Shown here: positions 38,359 through 50,795 of the stretch, piece by piece
How positions within the stretch are numbered: position 1 is the first letter of the stretch
Layout of the letters: every line of letters begins with the position of its first letter
Assembly: GCA_032207245.1 (NCBI GenBank)
Contig: CM063508.1
Span: 89,468,890-89,532,889, forward strand
From: Pardosa pseudoannulata
Lineage: Eukaryota > Arthropoda > Arachnida > Araneae > Lycosidae
Length of the DNA stretch: 64,000 bases
Direction of reading: 5' to 3'
Notes under the pieces: model-generated
What the model saw: only the letters and a program-made list of their open reading frames with translations
Told to the model about the DNA's origin: nothing
Database searches by the model: none
Translations under genes and position numbers: made by a program

Positions 38359-39309
38359 AGATATTTTTCGAAATAATGAAAAAAATAATACTTTCACTCA
38401 AAATCTACCAATTTACTGTCCCTTTGTTCATACAAAATAAAATACATTTTCAATAAGACCTCCAATCCCAGATTATTTTTAAATTTAACATATTCTAACA
38501 TTTTTAAGAGATTTAAATAACCTCTTATTTGACAGTTTCAATGTTAAAATATCTTCAAAAAAAGATTCATAACATTTTTATTAATATATACACTTTACAG
38601 ACAGAAATTAAAAAACAAATATGAATGAGCTTTTGAAATTTGAAACTGAATAGTAAAAAAATAAAAGTTTAAAAAACTATTAAAATATGATAACGTAAAA
38701 ACTTTTCACGAAACATTTCAACTTTGGTTAAACAAAGTAAATTAATCCATTAATCACTTTTTGCCCTTCATTTACCTTATCTTTTTGCGTTTTTATTTAT
38801 TTGCTTGATTTTCTTTTTTTCGTTCGTTTTATTTATTTCTTTGCTATCTCCTTCACTCCATAAATATTTAACGAATGCTTGACGAAACACACAGTTTAGC
38901 ATTTTAAAATACATTGGCAATTAACGTTTACTGTTTCTGAAAGTAGCATATTGTCTTTCTTAGATAACTTATTGTAATAAAAACAAATATCAATCATCCC
39001 CTTTTTCAAACCCTTTTTAAAATAAAAATTATCATTTGTAAAACATGTTTTTATATATGTAAGAGTACTCCACTTACACCTAATGTCAAAAAATAAACAG
39101 TAACGTCTCACTTCTTTGTATTTTCTGAAGAGGATTCTGAGATAAGATGCCAAATATTTCTAATAATTATATAATTCATTAAATCCACATACGGCTATTT
39201 TTGACTGAAATACTGTAATAAAACTAGTAATAATACTGAAAAATAACAAGTAAAATGTTAAAATGGTAAAGAATGTTTTTAAAAAATATTAAATTCTTAT
39301 GTGTCCTCC
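38359..39309. other. AT-rich DNA, nothing recognised
   Basis: An 85-codon minus frame at 38896-39153 is Lys/Tyr/Cys-rich and unsupported. No repeats are seen. Confidence 0.45.
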
Positions 39310-39607
39310 ACGCTATGGCCAATTGTTCACCACCCCAATAATGGTCCTGATGGCGACCTTAAACGATGGTTCATAGGTTGCATCCACACACTGGGCCACT
39401 AAATGAGCAGAGCGAGTAGATGCGCCCACTGAGCAGCGCATGCTGGCCGTCTTTGATGTTTAAAGATAAACCGCCTTCTAAGCCATAAGCCATCCTCTGC
39501 CAATGCCATTTTATAGGCTTCCATCGCTGACCTCGATAAGCCATACCCTCCACCAGACAGTGGTAATGGCTTGCAATGGACCATAGTGTGGAGGGGCCGT
39601 AATACAT
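39310..39607 (-). other. GC-rich block with two overlapping minus frames, unidentified
   Basis: A sharply bounded ~300-bp block near 50% GC inside AT-rich DNA. On the minus strand it has frames of 78 codons (39371-39607) and 61 codons (39399-39584) in different phases. The peptides are Trp/Gly/Tyr-rich and recall no known family. Sharp composition edges fit an inserted fragment of a mobile element or an isolated exon. Confidence 0.3.
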
Positions 39608-41080
39608 TTTATTTTGTATATTGATATGTTTCCACCTAAATATACCCTAATTTCATATTTTTACCTAACTGTCGTTTGCGCTTGATTTTTATTTTTATAG
39701 CGTCAATTGTATTTTTAGTAGAGTTCATTTGAAACAATTTAATTTAATTTATTTATGATTCATAATTATTTTATCTCCCACTATGTTATTTCAATAAATC
39801 TGACACTTACCTTACCAATAATTTGTTACATCCTGTTTTAATATTGCATGTAATATAATATACTAAAATATTTAATTTTCTCTCTAGTAAAACACTTTTG
39901 CTAATACAAAAAAATAACATACCTTTAAAACTTCTTTTAATCTTCTTAAAATTAAAGAGCAAATGAAGATCAATGGAAGAATGTAAAATCACCTTGCATG
40001 CTGTAAAAGATATAATATTTCAGACCATATTCAAATTAGGCTTAAGACACGATTCCATAAAATATACTGAACAAGTTTTATTATGTAACAAAAGAAACGG
40101 ACTTCATACAGAACCAGAGTAAATTAATCAACTATCTCCTTTAAAGATAAAAGTAACCAGAAAAACTTTTTCGCGCATTCCTTTATACCTATTACTATAT
40201 GATCTGTTAGAAAGCCTTTTATTTGCATTTACATTACCTAATCTGTAATCACTCCTCAGATCTCATTAATAATCAGTTCGTAGGCAGTGCGTACCTTAAC
40301 AAAATATATCAGAAACCCCATCATCCCTCTGTGACATAATATACTCCTAATACCATGATATTGAAGATTAATCTGATCATTATACGCAAAAGAAACTAAT
40401 TTCCTGTTTTTGAGGCACAAACGATTCTCTCCAGCTTTTTAATCACAATTTTTGCGATAATGTTATAATGGTTTTACACATGAGTGGAAGAAGTTTCCTC
40501 CAAGAACAGACTACCAATAAAATTCCTTTTTTGCACTAGAACCATAATATTTTACATTTCTACACAAAAAATGTGGCAGCATAAAAAACTAGAAGCATGA
40601 TATTATAAAATTCAACACGAAGCGTAAAAGTATAAATTATGCAAACAGTACAAAAAGGAAATTTTTAAGGGAATAGTGAAGAAACAGATCCTTTTTCAAA
40701 TGAGACTTTTTCAAAAAAAGCAAGGTGATCCGGAGTAATAGTAAATTAAAGTCTGTTAAATTAAGTGTACACATGTACAGGATTTTTTTTCGAGTTTCGC
40801 ATCATGTTTTGTTGACACTCCATATATTTATTGATAGGACAGATATTAAAACATTTTTGAAAGAAGTATATGAATGCAAGAAATAAATAAAAATTATAGA
40901 CCAACAAGAGATCTGAGAGACCTAAAACAGCATAAAAGATTTTAAAAAAAAGGAATATTTTAAATTATATGTTATAAGCAAGAAAGAGACGTGTTTTTGT
41001 CAGACCATAAAGACATATGTTATATTTTCTATACTGAGAGTTCAAGATTAAAAGAAAGTATTCTGATTAAAAAAAGTTGC
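39608..41080. other. AT-rich DNA, nothing recognised
   Basis: No feature is supported in this stretch. Confidence 0.55.
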
Positions 41081-41084
41081 TTAA

Positions 41085-41378
41085 CCCCTTAATGTTCACG
41101 CTCGAGTTAACTCGAGTGCGCTAAACTGGCCAAACTGTGCACACTCGAGATAATTCGAGTGGCGTTGTACTTTATGTTCCTATGATTTTGCACGCTAGAA
41201 TGCAACTGTGAATTGAAACTAATAATGTGAAAAAAAATCGTTTTATAGATATTTATCATTTTTATGGGATTGCAAGCTATAACACTTACTTATTCAAGTG
41301 TAATATATGTATTTTTTTCATAATTCAACGTTCTAAATTGTGTTTTTTACATTAAATAATTAATTTTTTTTGGTCAGC

Positions 41379-41437
<59 letters not shown>

Positions 41438-41450
41438 GTTTATTAAGGGG
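41085..41450. mobile_element. TTAA-flanked piggyBac-type MITE, 366 bp, with palindromes
   Basis: Flanked by TTAA at 41081-41084 and 41451-41454. The left end is CCCCTTAATGTTCACG; the right end, complemented, is CCCCTTAATAAACG (9 bp identical, then diverging). A perfect 16-bp palindrome, CTCGAGTTAACTCGAG, lies at 41101-41116. A second, imperfect one, CACTCGAGATAATTCGAGTG, is at 41142-41161. A 54-base A tract (41382-41435) sits just inside the right end. No transposase frame. Confidence 0.82.
41382..41435 (+). repeat. Poly-A tract, 54 bases
   Basis: Uninterrupted A run inside the MITE, followed by CCGTTTATTAAGGGG. Its length may vary between reads because of sequencing error. Confidence 0.95.
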
Positions 41451-41656
41451 TTAAATTTCTAAACTTAAAAGATTAACAGTTAGAAAAACACTTTCCTTTA
41501 TTTTCTTTTATGAAGAAAGCGTTGGGTAATATTCTATTCCCTAAAAGACAACTTAGGACCTATCCTGAAAATCACTAACAGCAGCTTCCTGCTTTAAATA
41601 ATTTATTGTGCACCACAAGTCTTTAAAAACAGGTAAGCCCAAGAAAGATTTTTTTG

Positions 41657-41815
41657 TACCGGAGTTCGTGGGTTTAAATCCAAAACAGTCAAAGATGCTT
41701 TTTAGAATCTTTTCGAACCTATTAAAAGTCTTACAGAATCGGTTTTAAGCACTAAGTCTCAGTTTCATTAGCCCTCGTGTAGCAAAACCGTACACAGCAG
41801 CGCTCCCAAACAATC
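41657..41815 (+). mobile_element. 5'-truncated, degenerate tRNA-derived SINE
   Basis: Starts at the CCGGAGTTCGTGGGTTTAAATCC region, just before the B box, and lacks the A box. It retains AGAATCGGTTTTAAGC, TTTCATTAGCCCTCGTGTAG and a CGCTCCCAAACAATCAACC tail. It is much more diverged than the four full copies. No target duplication is recognised. Confidence 0.8.
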
Positions 41816-43548
41816 AACCGAATACCGATTTACCTGTAATTTACCATTTTTACCGATACCGATAATATGCCGATTATTTACTGGCATCGAAAAATAGCAT
41901 GAAAGAAGAAGGTAACAGGTAAATACTTATAATATATTTGGCTTGTGCTTTTTTATTTAAGGAACAAAATATTGAACAGCAATTAGTGTAAAATGTGAAC
42001 ATTTAAATCTCGATAAAATATTCAATTATCAAACTAATTTATTTGCTAATCAGTTTATAAAAATATTAGTGAAAGATTAAAAAAACGCTTTAATTGAAAT
42101 GCAATCAAGCAAATAATAATACAGACGAAATAGTTTAACTTATAAAAAAACATGTTCGTAAAAAGTTTAATTTGGTTTTATTTTAAAAAGTTTTAATAGT
42201 TTTATTACCTAATGAAGACCGAATTTTGGTGGAAAAGCATTTCGATGCTGAAAATAATTTCTCGGGCTTCACACTCGTTGTTCTGTTGGTTTTATATGGT
42301 GAGCATATTGTCTGTAAAGGCTTAGAATACAACATTTTTATTTCAGGATTTCTGATAAAATATTTTAATTTACTGGCAAATATTTATTTTACATTTTGCC
42401 GTTAAATCGGCAAACGAATGCAAATCACATTAGATTAATTTCCTATAAATATTTACTTAATGAACTATATGAATAGTACACACAAAATCAAATAAATAAT
42501 GGAACTTTCTCGTGAACAAGAAGATACTGATCTCACTGGAATTGATCTAGCAATATTACGGACTGTCGAGTTTCTCATTTGACAACAAACTTCGAAATGC
42601 TTTTCAACGGAAGTTACCATTACGTAGAAAAAATATAAAAGAAATATAACAAAGTGCATCGTTGACAAAGACAGCAGTAGCATATTTTTCTCGGAATCTT
42701 TTATGATGGGGAAATTTATTTCAAATGCAGTCCGACCTGAATTGCATTTCTCGCAGTAACAAGATCAAAAGTGAGAGCGGCTAGAATATTTTAATATGAT
42801 TATTTGGGGGAAGAGAATTTTATGTCGACTTGTTTCCTTCACAAGACTATGTCCTTTACTAACTCAATAAGCAAATAACATATATTTCATTTAATTATTG
42901 TCACTTCGAATTTTCCAAAGGCAGCATTTTTTGGAGAAGAGAGTTCAATCCATAAGAACGTTTTAATTCATCTTGCGAATGATACTTAACAAGTCATGAC
43001 AATATATTTATCAAAACACTTCGCCGGGTTAGCTCGATAATAATAGATACTTCCCCATTCTTTTGCAGTAATAGCATTTCAGGAAAATTTTCGTACATAT
43101 TAATAGACTTAAGTAACTATTTCGTAATTAAAAATTAGTATCTAAATGTAAGTCTATTAATTTTGTGATAACTGCATAGATAAATTTATTAAATTGTAAT
43201 TTTAGATGACTTCTAAATGTAAACATTTAAAGATTACTAAAAAAATGAAATGACATCGTACATTGTATTTTCAATCATAAAAAATAAAGAAATTTTAATG
43301 TTCTAGCTAGAAATTAGAAGCGTTGATTTCCGGTTCAAAGATTATGAAAAACTACATGTTAAAATATTTAAAATGTTAAACTAAGTACTTAACAAATTAA
43401 AGAATATAATGTTATCGAAAGTTTAAGAAAAATGTACTGATGAACAAAAATTAGAACAAGAACTGCAATAGATGAAGACAGTAATAGTATATAGTATTTA
43501 GTTGTTTAATAAAATGATGTTGAAACAGGACTTTCTTTTACGTCTATC

Positions 43549-43552
<4 letters not shown>
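41816..43552. other. AT-rich DNA, nothing recognised
   Basis: A 72-codon minus frame at 42465-42683 is hydrophobic and unsupported. No arrays or element ends. Confidence 0.5.

Positions 43553-43637
<85 letters not shown>
43553..43637. repeat. (TA)n microsatellite
   Basis: About 85 bp of uninterrupted TA. Tyr/Ile frames across it are artefacts. Confidence 0.97.
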
Positions 43638-43639
<2 letters not shown>

Positions 43640-43753
43640 TTTTATATTTTGTATGATACGTCATCAAAATTATCCTTTGCGCATTCTGTTCAAGATTTAA
43701 ATTAAATTTCGTTTTTAAAGTAATCATGAAGTTATAACACATCTCGAGTACTA

Positions 43754-43808
43754 CCACCTGGTGGGAACTACAGCGTTAATAATCGTTAAATTGAGACATA
43801 ACGCTGTA
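43754..43808. other. Paired inverted repeats beside the satellite array
   Basis: CCACCTGGTGG (43754-43764) is an odd palindrome. TACAGCGTTA (43769-43778) is perfectly complementary to TAACGCTGTA (43799-43808) across a 20-nt spacer. Downstream, ACACTCTAAA occurs three times between 43817 and 43861. Confidence 0.5.
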
Positions 43809-43970
43809 TAGACATTACACTCTAAACAGCCTACACTCTAAATAGATATTACACTCTAAATTTCGCGATTATAATACTCCCTTCACTTCGTAAGAAGAAG
43901 TAATAAACATAAAAAATTCAAATATATTCTAGGCAAATAAGATTTTTTTCATCTTAAAAAACTCTAAAAC

Positions 43971-46900
43971 TAAATATGCCTTTTCACAGAATAAGCATTG
44001 AAAAACTTTAACTGATGCACATACCCATATTTATTTAATGGATTGAGGTATTTAAAAATACTATTAGATAATCAGTAACGAGGGTTTCATTCTACATTTA
44101 TTTTAATTTAAAACATGTACAAGAATAAATTTAGTTTAATAGCATTAAAGAACAGAGATTCCACAAACACCACAAAAATTTCCCTCTCTCATTTAAATTT
44201 TAACTTCTAAAAAAATGAAACGAAATTAAAGATCTCTTACACTTTTCTTGAAGTAAGAATGAATTTCCGGAAAATACAAAATATTTAGAAAAGTATGTAA
44301 GACGAAGCAAAGTTATACATCTTAATACTCAGAACTATAATTTTAAAAATTTGCATTTAATTGCTTCAGTTGTATAATTTACACTTTTTTTTATAAATGT
44401 ATTATTGTTGTAATCTACTTACAGTATATTTCTGATAAATATAAACGATTAAAAAATTCATTTTAAGAATATCTAAATTATCTTCGTTTTATTTATTACA
44501 AGAAGTGAATGAGAATTTAAAATTTATAATTTACTTTTTCAACCTTAGAGGGTTAAATAAAACAGTTTGTCAGTTTAAATAAATTCATTGAACTAAATAT
44601 ACCTTTTCACAACATAAGCATTTATAAACTTTAAACTGGTGGGCATACCCATATTTAATTAAAGAAATAAGGTATTTAAAAATAATATTACACCATTCTA
44701 CATTTATTTTGATTTAAAACATGTACAAGAATAAATTTAGTTTAATAGAATTAAAGAACAGACCTCACAAACACCATAAAAATTCCCCTCTCACATTTAA
44801 ATTTTCCCTTCTAAAAAGTTTAAAAGAAATTAAATATCTCTTACACTTTTCTTGAAGCAAGAATGAATTTCTGGAAAATACAAAATATTTGAAAAAGTAT
44901 TTAAGACGAAGCAAAGTTTACACATATTAATGTTCAGAACTATAAATTTAAAAAGTTGCATTTAATTGCTACACTTGTATGTATAATTTATACTTTTTAT
45001 TTTTTACAAACGTATTATTATTGTAATCTGCTTGCAGCGGTAATACGTTTTTGATAAATATAAAAGATTTAAAAAGGCATTTTTAGAATATCTAAATTAT
45101 CTTCGTTTTATTTATTACAAGAAGTGAACAAGCATTTGAAATTTATAATTTACTTTTTCAACCTTTAAGGATTAAATAAAATGTTTATTTGTTAGTTTAA
45201 CTAAATTCATTGAACTAAATATGCCTTTTTACAGTATAAGCATTTAAAAACTTTAACTGATGGACATACCTATATTTTTTAATGAACTGAGGTATTTAAA
45301 AGTAACATTAGACCATCCTACATTTATTATCATATAAAACATATACAATAATAAATTTAGTTTAATAGAATTAAAGAAGAGACCGCACAAACACCATAAA
45401 AATTCTCCTCTCACATTTAAATTTTAACTTCTAAAAAAAAAATGAAAGGAAAGTAAAGATTTCTTACACGTTTCTTGAAGTAGGAATGAATTTCCGAAAA
45501 ATACAAAATATTTGGAAAAGTATTTAAGACGAAGCACAGTTTTACACATCTCAATACTCAGAACTATAAATTTAAAAAGTTGCATTTAATTGCCACATTT
45601 GTATGTATAATTTATACTTTTCATTTTTTACAAACGTATTATTGTTGTAATCTACTTACAGCGATAATACGTTTCTGATAAATATAAAAGGTTTAAAAAG
45701 GCATTTTTAGAATATCTAAATTATCTTCGTTTTATTTATTACAAAAAGTGAACGAGCATTTAAAATTCATAATTTACTTTTTTTTCAACTTTAAATGGTT
45801 TAAATAAAACGGTTGCTTGTCAGTTTAACTAAATATGCCTTTTCACAGCATAAGCATTTGAACACTTTAACTGATGGACATAAGCTTATTTATTTAATGA
45901 ACTACGGTATTTAAAAATAATAATAGACCCTCCTACATTTATCTTGATTTAAAACATGTACAAGAATAAATTTGGTTTAATAGAATTAAAGAATAAATTT
46001 CACAAACACCATAAAAATTCCCCTCTCACATTTAAATTTTCCCTTCTAAAAAGTTTAAAAGAAATTAAATATCTCTTACACTTTTCTTGAAGCAAGAATG
46101 AATTTCTGGAAAATACAAAATATTTGAAAAAGTATTTAAGACGAAGCAAAGTTTACACATATTAATGTTCAGAACTATAAATTTAAAAAGTTGCATTTAA
46201 TTGCTACAGTTGTATGATTTATACTTTTTATTTTTTACAAACGTATTATTATTGTAATCTACTTGCAGCGGTAATACGTTTTTGACAAATATAAAAGATT
46301 TAAAAAGGCATTTTTAAAATATCTAAATTATCTTCGTTTTATTTATTACAAGAAGTGAACAAACATTTAAAAATTATAATTTACTTTTTCAACCTTTAAG
46401 GATTAAATAAAACGTTTGATTGTTAGTTTAACTAAATTCATTGAACTAAATATGCCTTTTTACAGCATAAGCATTTAAAAATTTTAACTGATGGACATAC
46501 CTATATTTTTTAATGAACTGAGGTATTTAAAAGTAACATTAGACCATCCTACATTTATTATCATATAAAACATATACAATAATAAATTTAGTTTAATAGA
46601 ATTAAAGAAGAGACCGCACAAACATCATAAAAATTCTCCTCTCACATTTAAATTTTAACTTCTAAAAAAAAATGAAAGGAAAGTAAAGATTTCTTACACG
46701 TTTCTTGAAGTAGGAATGAATTTCCGAAAAATACAAAATATTTGGAAAAGTATTTAAGACAAAGCAAAGTCTACATATCTTAATACTCAGAACTATAAAT
46801 TTAAAAAGTTGCATTTAATTGCCACATTTGTATGTATAATTTATACTTTTCATTTTTTACAAACGTATTATTGTTGTAATCTACTTCCAGCGATAGTGCG

Positions 46901-48282
46901 TTTCTGATAAATATAAAAGATTAAAAAAGGCATTTTTAGAATATCTAAATTATCTTCGTTTTATTTAATACAGGAAGTGAACGAGCATTTAAAATGTATA
47001 ATTTAATTTTTCAACTTTAAATGGTTTAAATAAAACGGTTGTTTGTCAGTTTAACTAAATATGCCTTTTCACAGCATAAACATTTAAAAACTTTAACTGA
47101 TGAATATACCCATATTTATAAAATGAACTGAGGTATTTAAAAATAATATTACACCATCCTACATTTATTTTGATTTAAAACATGTACAATAATAAATTTA
47201 GTTTAATAGAATTAAAGAACAGATTTTACAAACACCATAAAAATTCAACTCTCTCATTTAAATTTTAACTTCTAAAAAAATGAAACGAAAGTAAAGATCT
47301 CTTACACTTTTCTTGAAGTAAGAATGAATTTCCGGAAAATACAAAATTTTTGGAAAAGTATTTAAGACGAAGCAAAGTTTATACATCTTAATACCCAAAA
47401 CTATAAATTTAAAAAGTTGTATTTAATTGCTGCAGTTGTATGTATAATTTATATTTTTTATTTTTTACAAACGTATTATTGTTGTAATCTACTTACAGCA
47501 ATAAAACGTTTCTAATAAATATAAAATATTTAAAAAGGGATCTTTAGAATATTTAAATACTCTTCGTTTTATTTATTACAAAAGTGAACCACCATTTAAA
47601 AATTTATAATTTACTTTTTCAACCCTTAAAGGGTTAAATGTCAGTTTAACTAAATTCATTGAACTAAATATGCCTTTTCACAACATAAGCATTTAAAATC
47701 TTTAACTGATGGATATACCCATATTTATTTAATGACCTGAGGTATTTAAAATAATATTAAACCATCCTACATTTATTTTGATTTACAACATGTACAATAA
47801 TAAATAAAGTTTAATAGAATTACCGAACAGATCTCACAAACATAATAAAAATTCTCCTCTCCCATTTAAATTTTAACTTCTAAAAAACTGAAACGAAAGT
47901 AAATATCTTTTACACTTTTCTTGAAGTAAGAATGAATTTCTGGAAAATACAAAATATTTGGAAAAGTATTTAAGTCGAAGCAAAGTTTACACATCTAAAA
48001 ACATTTCTAAATCTAAACACATCTCTAAATTTAAAAAGTTGCATTTAATTGCTACAGTTGTATAATTTATACTTTTGATTTTATTACAAACGTATTATTG
48101 CTGTAATCTACTTACAGCGATAGTACGTTTTTGATAAATATAAAAGATTTAAAAAAGCATTTTTAGAATATCTAAATTATTTTCGTTTTATTTATTACAA
48201 GAAGTGAACGAGCATTTAAAATTTATAATTTACTTTTTCAACCTTAAAAGGTTAAATAAAACGGTTGTTTGTCAGTTTAACT
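43971..48282 (+). repeat. Satellite-like array: seven ~615-bp units with dimeric higher-order repeat
   Basis: The anchor TAAATATGCC (TAAATATACC in unit 2) starts units at 43971, 44594, 45216, 45830, 46447, 47056 and 47665, spaced 609-623 bp. Each unit has AACTTTAACTGATGGACATA-like sequence, ACATTTATTNTNATNTAAAAC, a TTTCTTGAAGNAAGAATGAA block, TATCTAAATTATCTTCGTTT and a terminal CAACCTT-AAGGTTAAAT palindrome. Units 2 and 4 share variants such as TTTTCCCTTCTAAAAAG at an offset of 1235 bp. Units 3 and 5 share GAAGAGACCGCACAAACA at 1231 bp. So a dimer was duplicated recently. Non-coding. Confidence 0.95.
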
Positions 48283-50040
48283 CCAACATCCTAAAAACGG
48301 CTGCTCAAAATTGAATTAAATAAATTGTTTAACGTTTCATACAACATGACGCTACCGTGTATTAATTTTATCACCGATTGGTGAATATATGTGGATTTAA
48401 ATATCCATAATGTGTTAGAAACACATTAAAAATCACTTAAAAATAAATTATGTAAAAAAAAAACTATTCGAATAAGAATACAGACTTCACAGGGTGTCAC
48501 GAAGAACCCCTGGACCAAATACAACCCATTACGAGCAATCGTGTTTACAGATAGAGATAGGAACCCTCCTCTTTAATTATACAGATTATTTAAGCTAGTT
48601 CGTTGTATTTAATTATGATTGTTTAATGCGATGTGTCTTCCATGCACATGAAATAACAGTCATTATCAAAAGATATTTTAATAAAGATAAGTCATTTTTT
48701 ATGAAAACCGTCTAATAGTAGTTAATATCCGCAAGTGCAAGAGGAATAGAAGAGTTTTCGAAGCCCTGCAAATGTTGTGAATATTAAAAAGAATTAAAAT
48801 GCTTTTACCGTTTCATCTCTTTAAGTAAAGGCTCTTAGCGAGATTCATTAAAATTTCTCTGGCTATTTCCACAGAAAACGATCTGATTTATTAAATGTCT
48901 GAATGCAGTTTACTTAAGGGAAGAATTTCATTACTTTATATTTTAAGGGATAACTGTTTTTCAATTTTGGGGATAGAATTTATCTTTTAATTTCTGAGTA
49001 TTTTGTTGAGTTTCAATTTTGTTTATAAGCTGAATGCCTTTTAGAATCGAAATATCTGCATTTTATATTTCTTACCAGCTCCGATACCACTTGTTACTAT
49101 TAGCTTAATCAGAATAAATTATTCTCATTGTTTGGGCTTGGGATAGGACTTTTTATAGTGGTATTTCATCAGACTTACCAAAAGATTATTTTAGAAAATT
49201 ACTTAATGAAATAAACGCCTTTAGATCCTTTAATTCCACACTACACAGAGATAAATATATAAATTAGTTAACATTTCACCCTATACTATAACTAAGAAAA
49301 AATAATTTGCATTTAATTTACATTAGTGTTTATAATATTTAATCCTTTTATCTACTTTTTTCCGATTTCTTCTCTAGATGGCAGTATTTGAGTATTATAT
49401 CTTTGAGCACAAACTTTATTTGAGTGTTGCAAACGTTCATAATTTTTCTATGTTTGTATTATACATTCTCTTGTATATTTTAACGCTTGAATCAAGTATT
49501 TTTCCTTAATTAAACAAGGTATTTAATTTTAATTTTAAGACAATATTTTTTTTAGATTTATCAAGGATAGTTATAATGATTATTAAACTCATATATGCAC
49601 CAAACACAATCATTCATTAAAAACAGTTAAAAAAAATTCAGAAATATTTTTTTAAATATTTTCAAGACTTGTATAAGCATGTGTGTGAAAAAATATAGTT
49701 TAAAAAGAAAATATCATGCAGTGTAAGGTTACGTTTATGCAAATATACATCATAAATAAAAGATTTACAACACAGGTGTTGCAGAAACGATATAGAAACA
49801 AAATAAAACTATATTATTTTCGTGAAAACCTCCATTTGTGTTGTGAAAAAAAAGCAGGCCACTCTATCAGTTTAGCTGAATTCAAAGCTTTTTTCACTCC
49901 ATTATAAAAATAATATTCTGTATAGAAAAGTTAGTCTTCAATATAGTTATTAGCAATTAGGTTGCGGTATCATATCTTCATTTTCAAGTTTTAGATTTTC
50001 TAGCTTTTAAGATAAGTATTTAATAATATGCTATATTTCT
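48283..50040. other. AT-rich DNA, nothing recognised
   Basis: No element end, RNA gene or credible frame. A 63-codon plus frame at 49716-49907 has no coding character. Confidence 0.5.
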
Positions 50041-50240
50041 TTTCTTTCTCGTAATCGCTACAGCCCATTACAGGCCAAGGATGTCCTCCAAGTTTCTCCC
50101 CTTTAATTCTTTTAGGCACAATAGTCCTCCATTGGTTGACTCCAGTTAGCTTAAGGACTTTCTCGGCATGATTGATCCAAGTAGTACGTAGTCTACCTTT
50201 TTTCCTTATTCCCTCAATTCTAGAGAAGGGTATCTTTTTT
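50041..50240 (-). mobile_element. Non-LTR retrotransposon 3' fragment, reverse-transcriptase C-terminal tail
   Basis: On the minus strand an open stretch reads RKKGRLRTTWINHAEKVL, then LTGVNQWRTIVPKR and GGHPWP. This is the pattern K-G-R-x-R-T-x-W followed by L-G-V-x-x-W-R that ends the ORF2 product of many RTE/CR1/R1-like LINEs. The DNA then reads GGGCTGTAGCGATTACGAGA and enters an AAAGAAAAG-type simple tail, also typical. Only the last ~65 codons remain. The clade cannot be fixed from this piece. Confidence 0.7.
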
Positions 50241-50408
50241 GTCGGAAATGCATCAGCATATTTATCTATAACTAGCCCGTCATATGACGGGATCAGTAAA
50301 ATTTGTAATTTTCCAGAATTGTAAAGTACCCTATGAGGCTGGTGAATAAATGGTTTGTTTTTGGCTGAGAATAATCTGGTACACGCTCAATAATTTGTTT
50401 ATCTTCAT

Positions 50409-50785
50409 ACTCCTCTAAAGTCTCCTGATTCTGTAGAGGAAATATTGAAGAGAAACAAACTAATCTTCAACATGATCTTTTAATCAAAACGTTTATTAAA
50501 AGAAAGTAAATAAATAGTAAAAAGGTAAAGTATAAGACATTAGTGCGTTGATAACAACTTGCGGATTGCAAGTGATTAACAAGCGAAAAGTTATTTTACT
50601 CAAGCCCGATCATTTCAAAGCCAAGAGTAATTTCCCCTCTCGACTGAACTGTGCTGCTCACCTTATATATATTGCAACATGCTCGCGCTCGCAGAATCGA
50701 GGGAAATTTGCATTCATGTCAATTTGCATCTGAGGGGATCTTCTTCGATGCGGTTATCAGAACGCCACACTCCTCTAAAGTCTCC
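50409..50785 (+). repeat. Pair of direct repeats 360 bp apart, possible LTR-like or duplicated segment
   Basis: ACTCCTCTAAAGTCTCC is at 50409-50425 and again at 50769-50785, with partial identity continuing a few bases. The DNA between is GC-richer and carries a TATA-like CTTATATATATTGC near 50660 and a CTCGCGCTCGCAGAATCGAG patch. This could be a retroelement LTR remnant or a simple duplication. No protein-coding part is visible. Confidence 0.35.
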
Positions 50786-50795
50786 CGATACTGCG

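Noticed and set aside
47630..47650. Additional TTAA MITE boundary at AACCCTTAAAGGGTTAAA
   Set aside because: This short palindrome is the end of one ~615-bp satellite unit and recurs in altered form in the other units, so it is not a transposon terminus.
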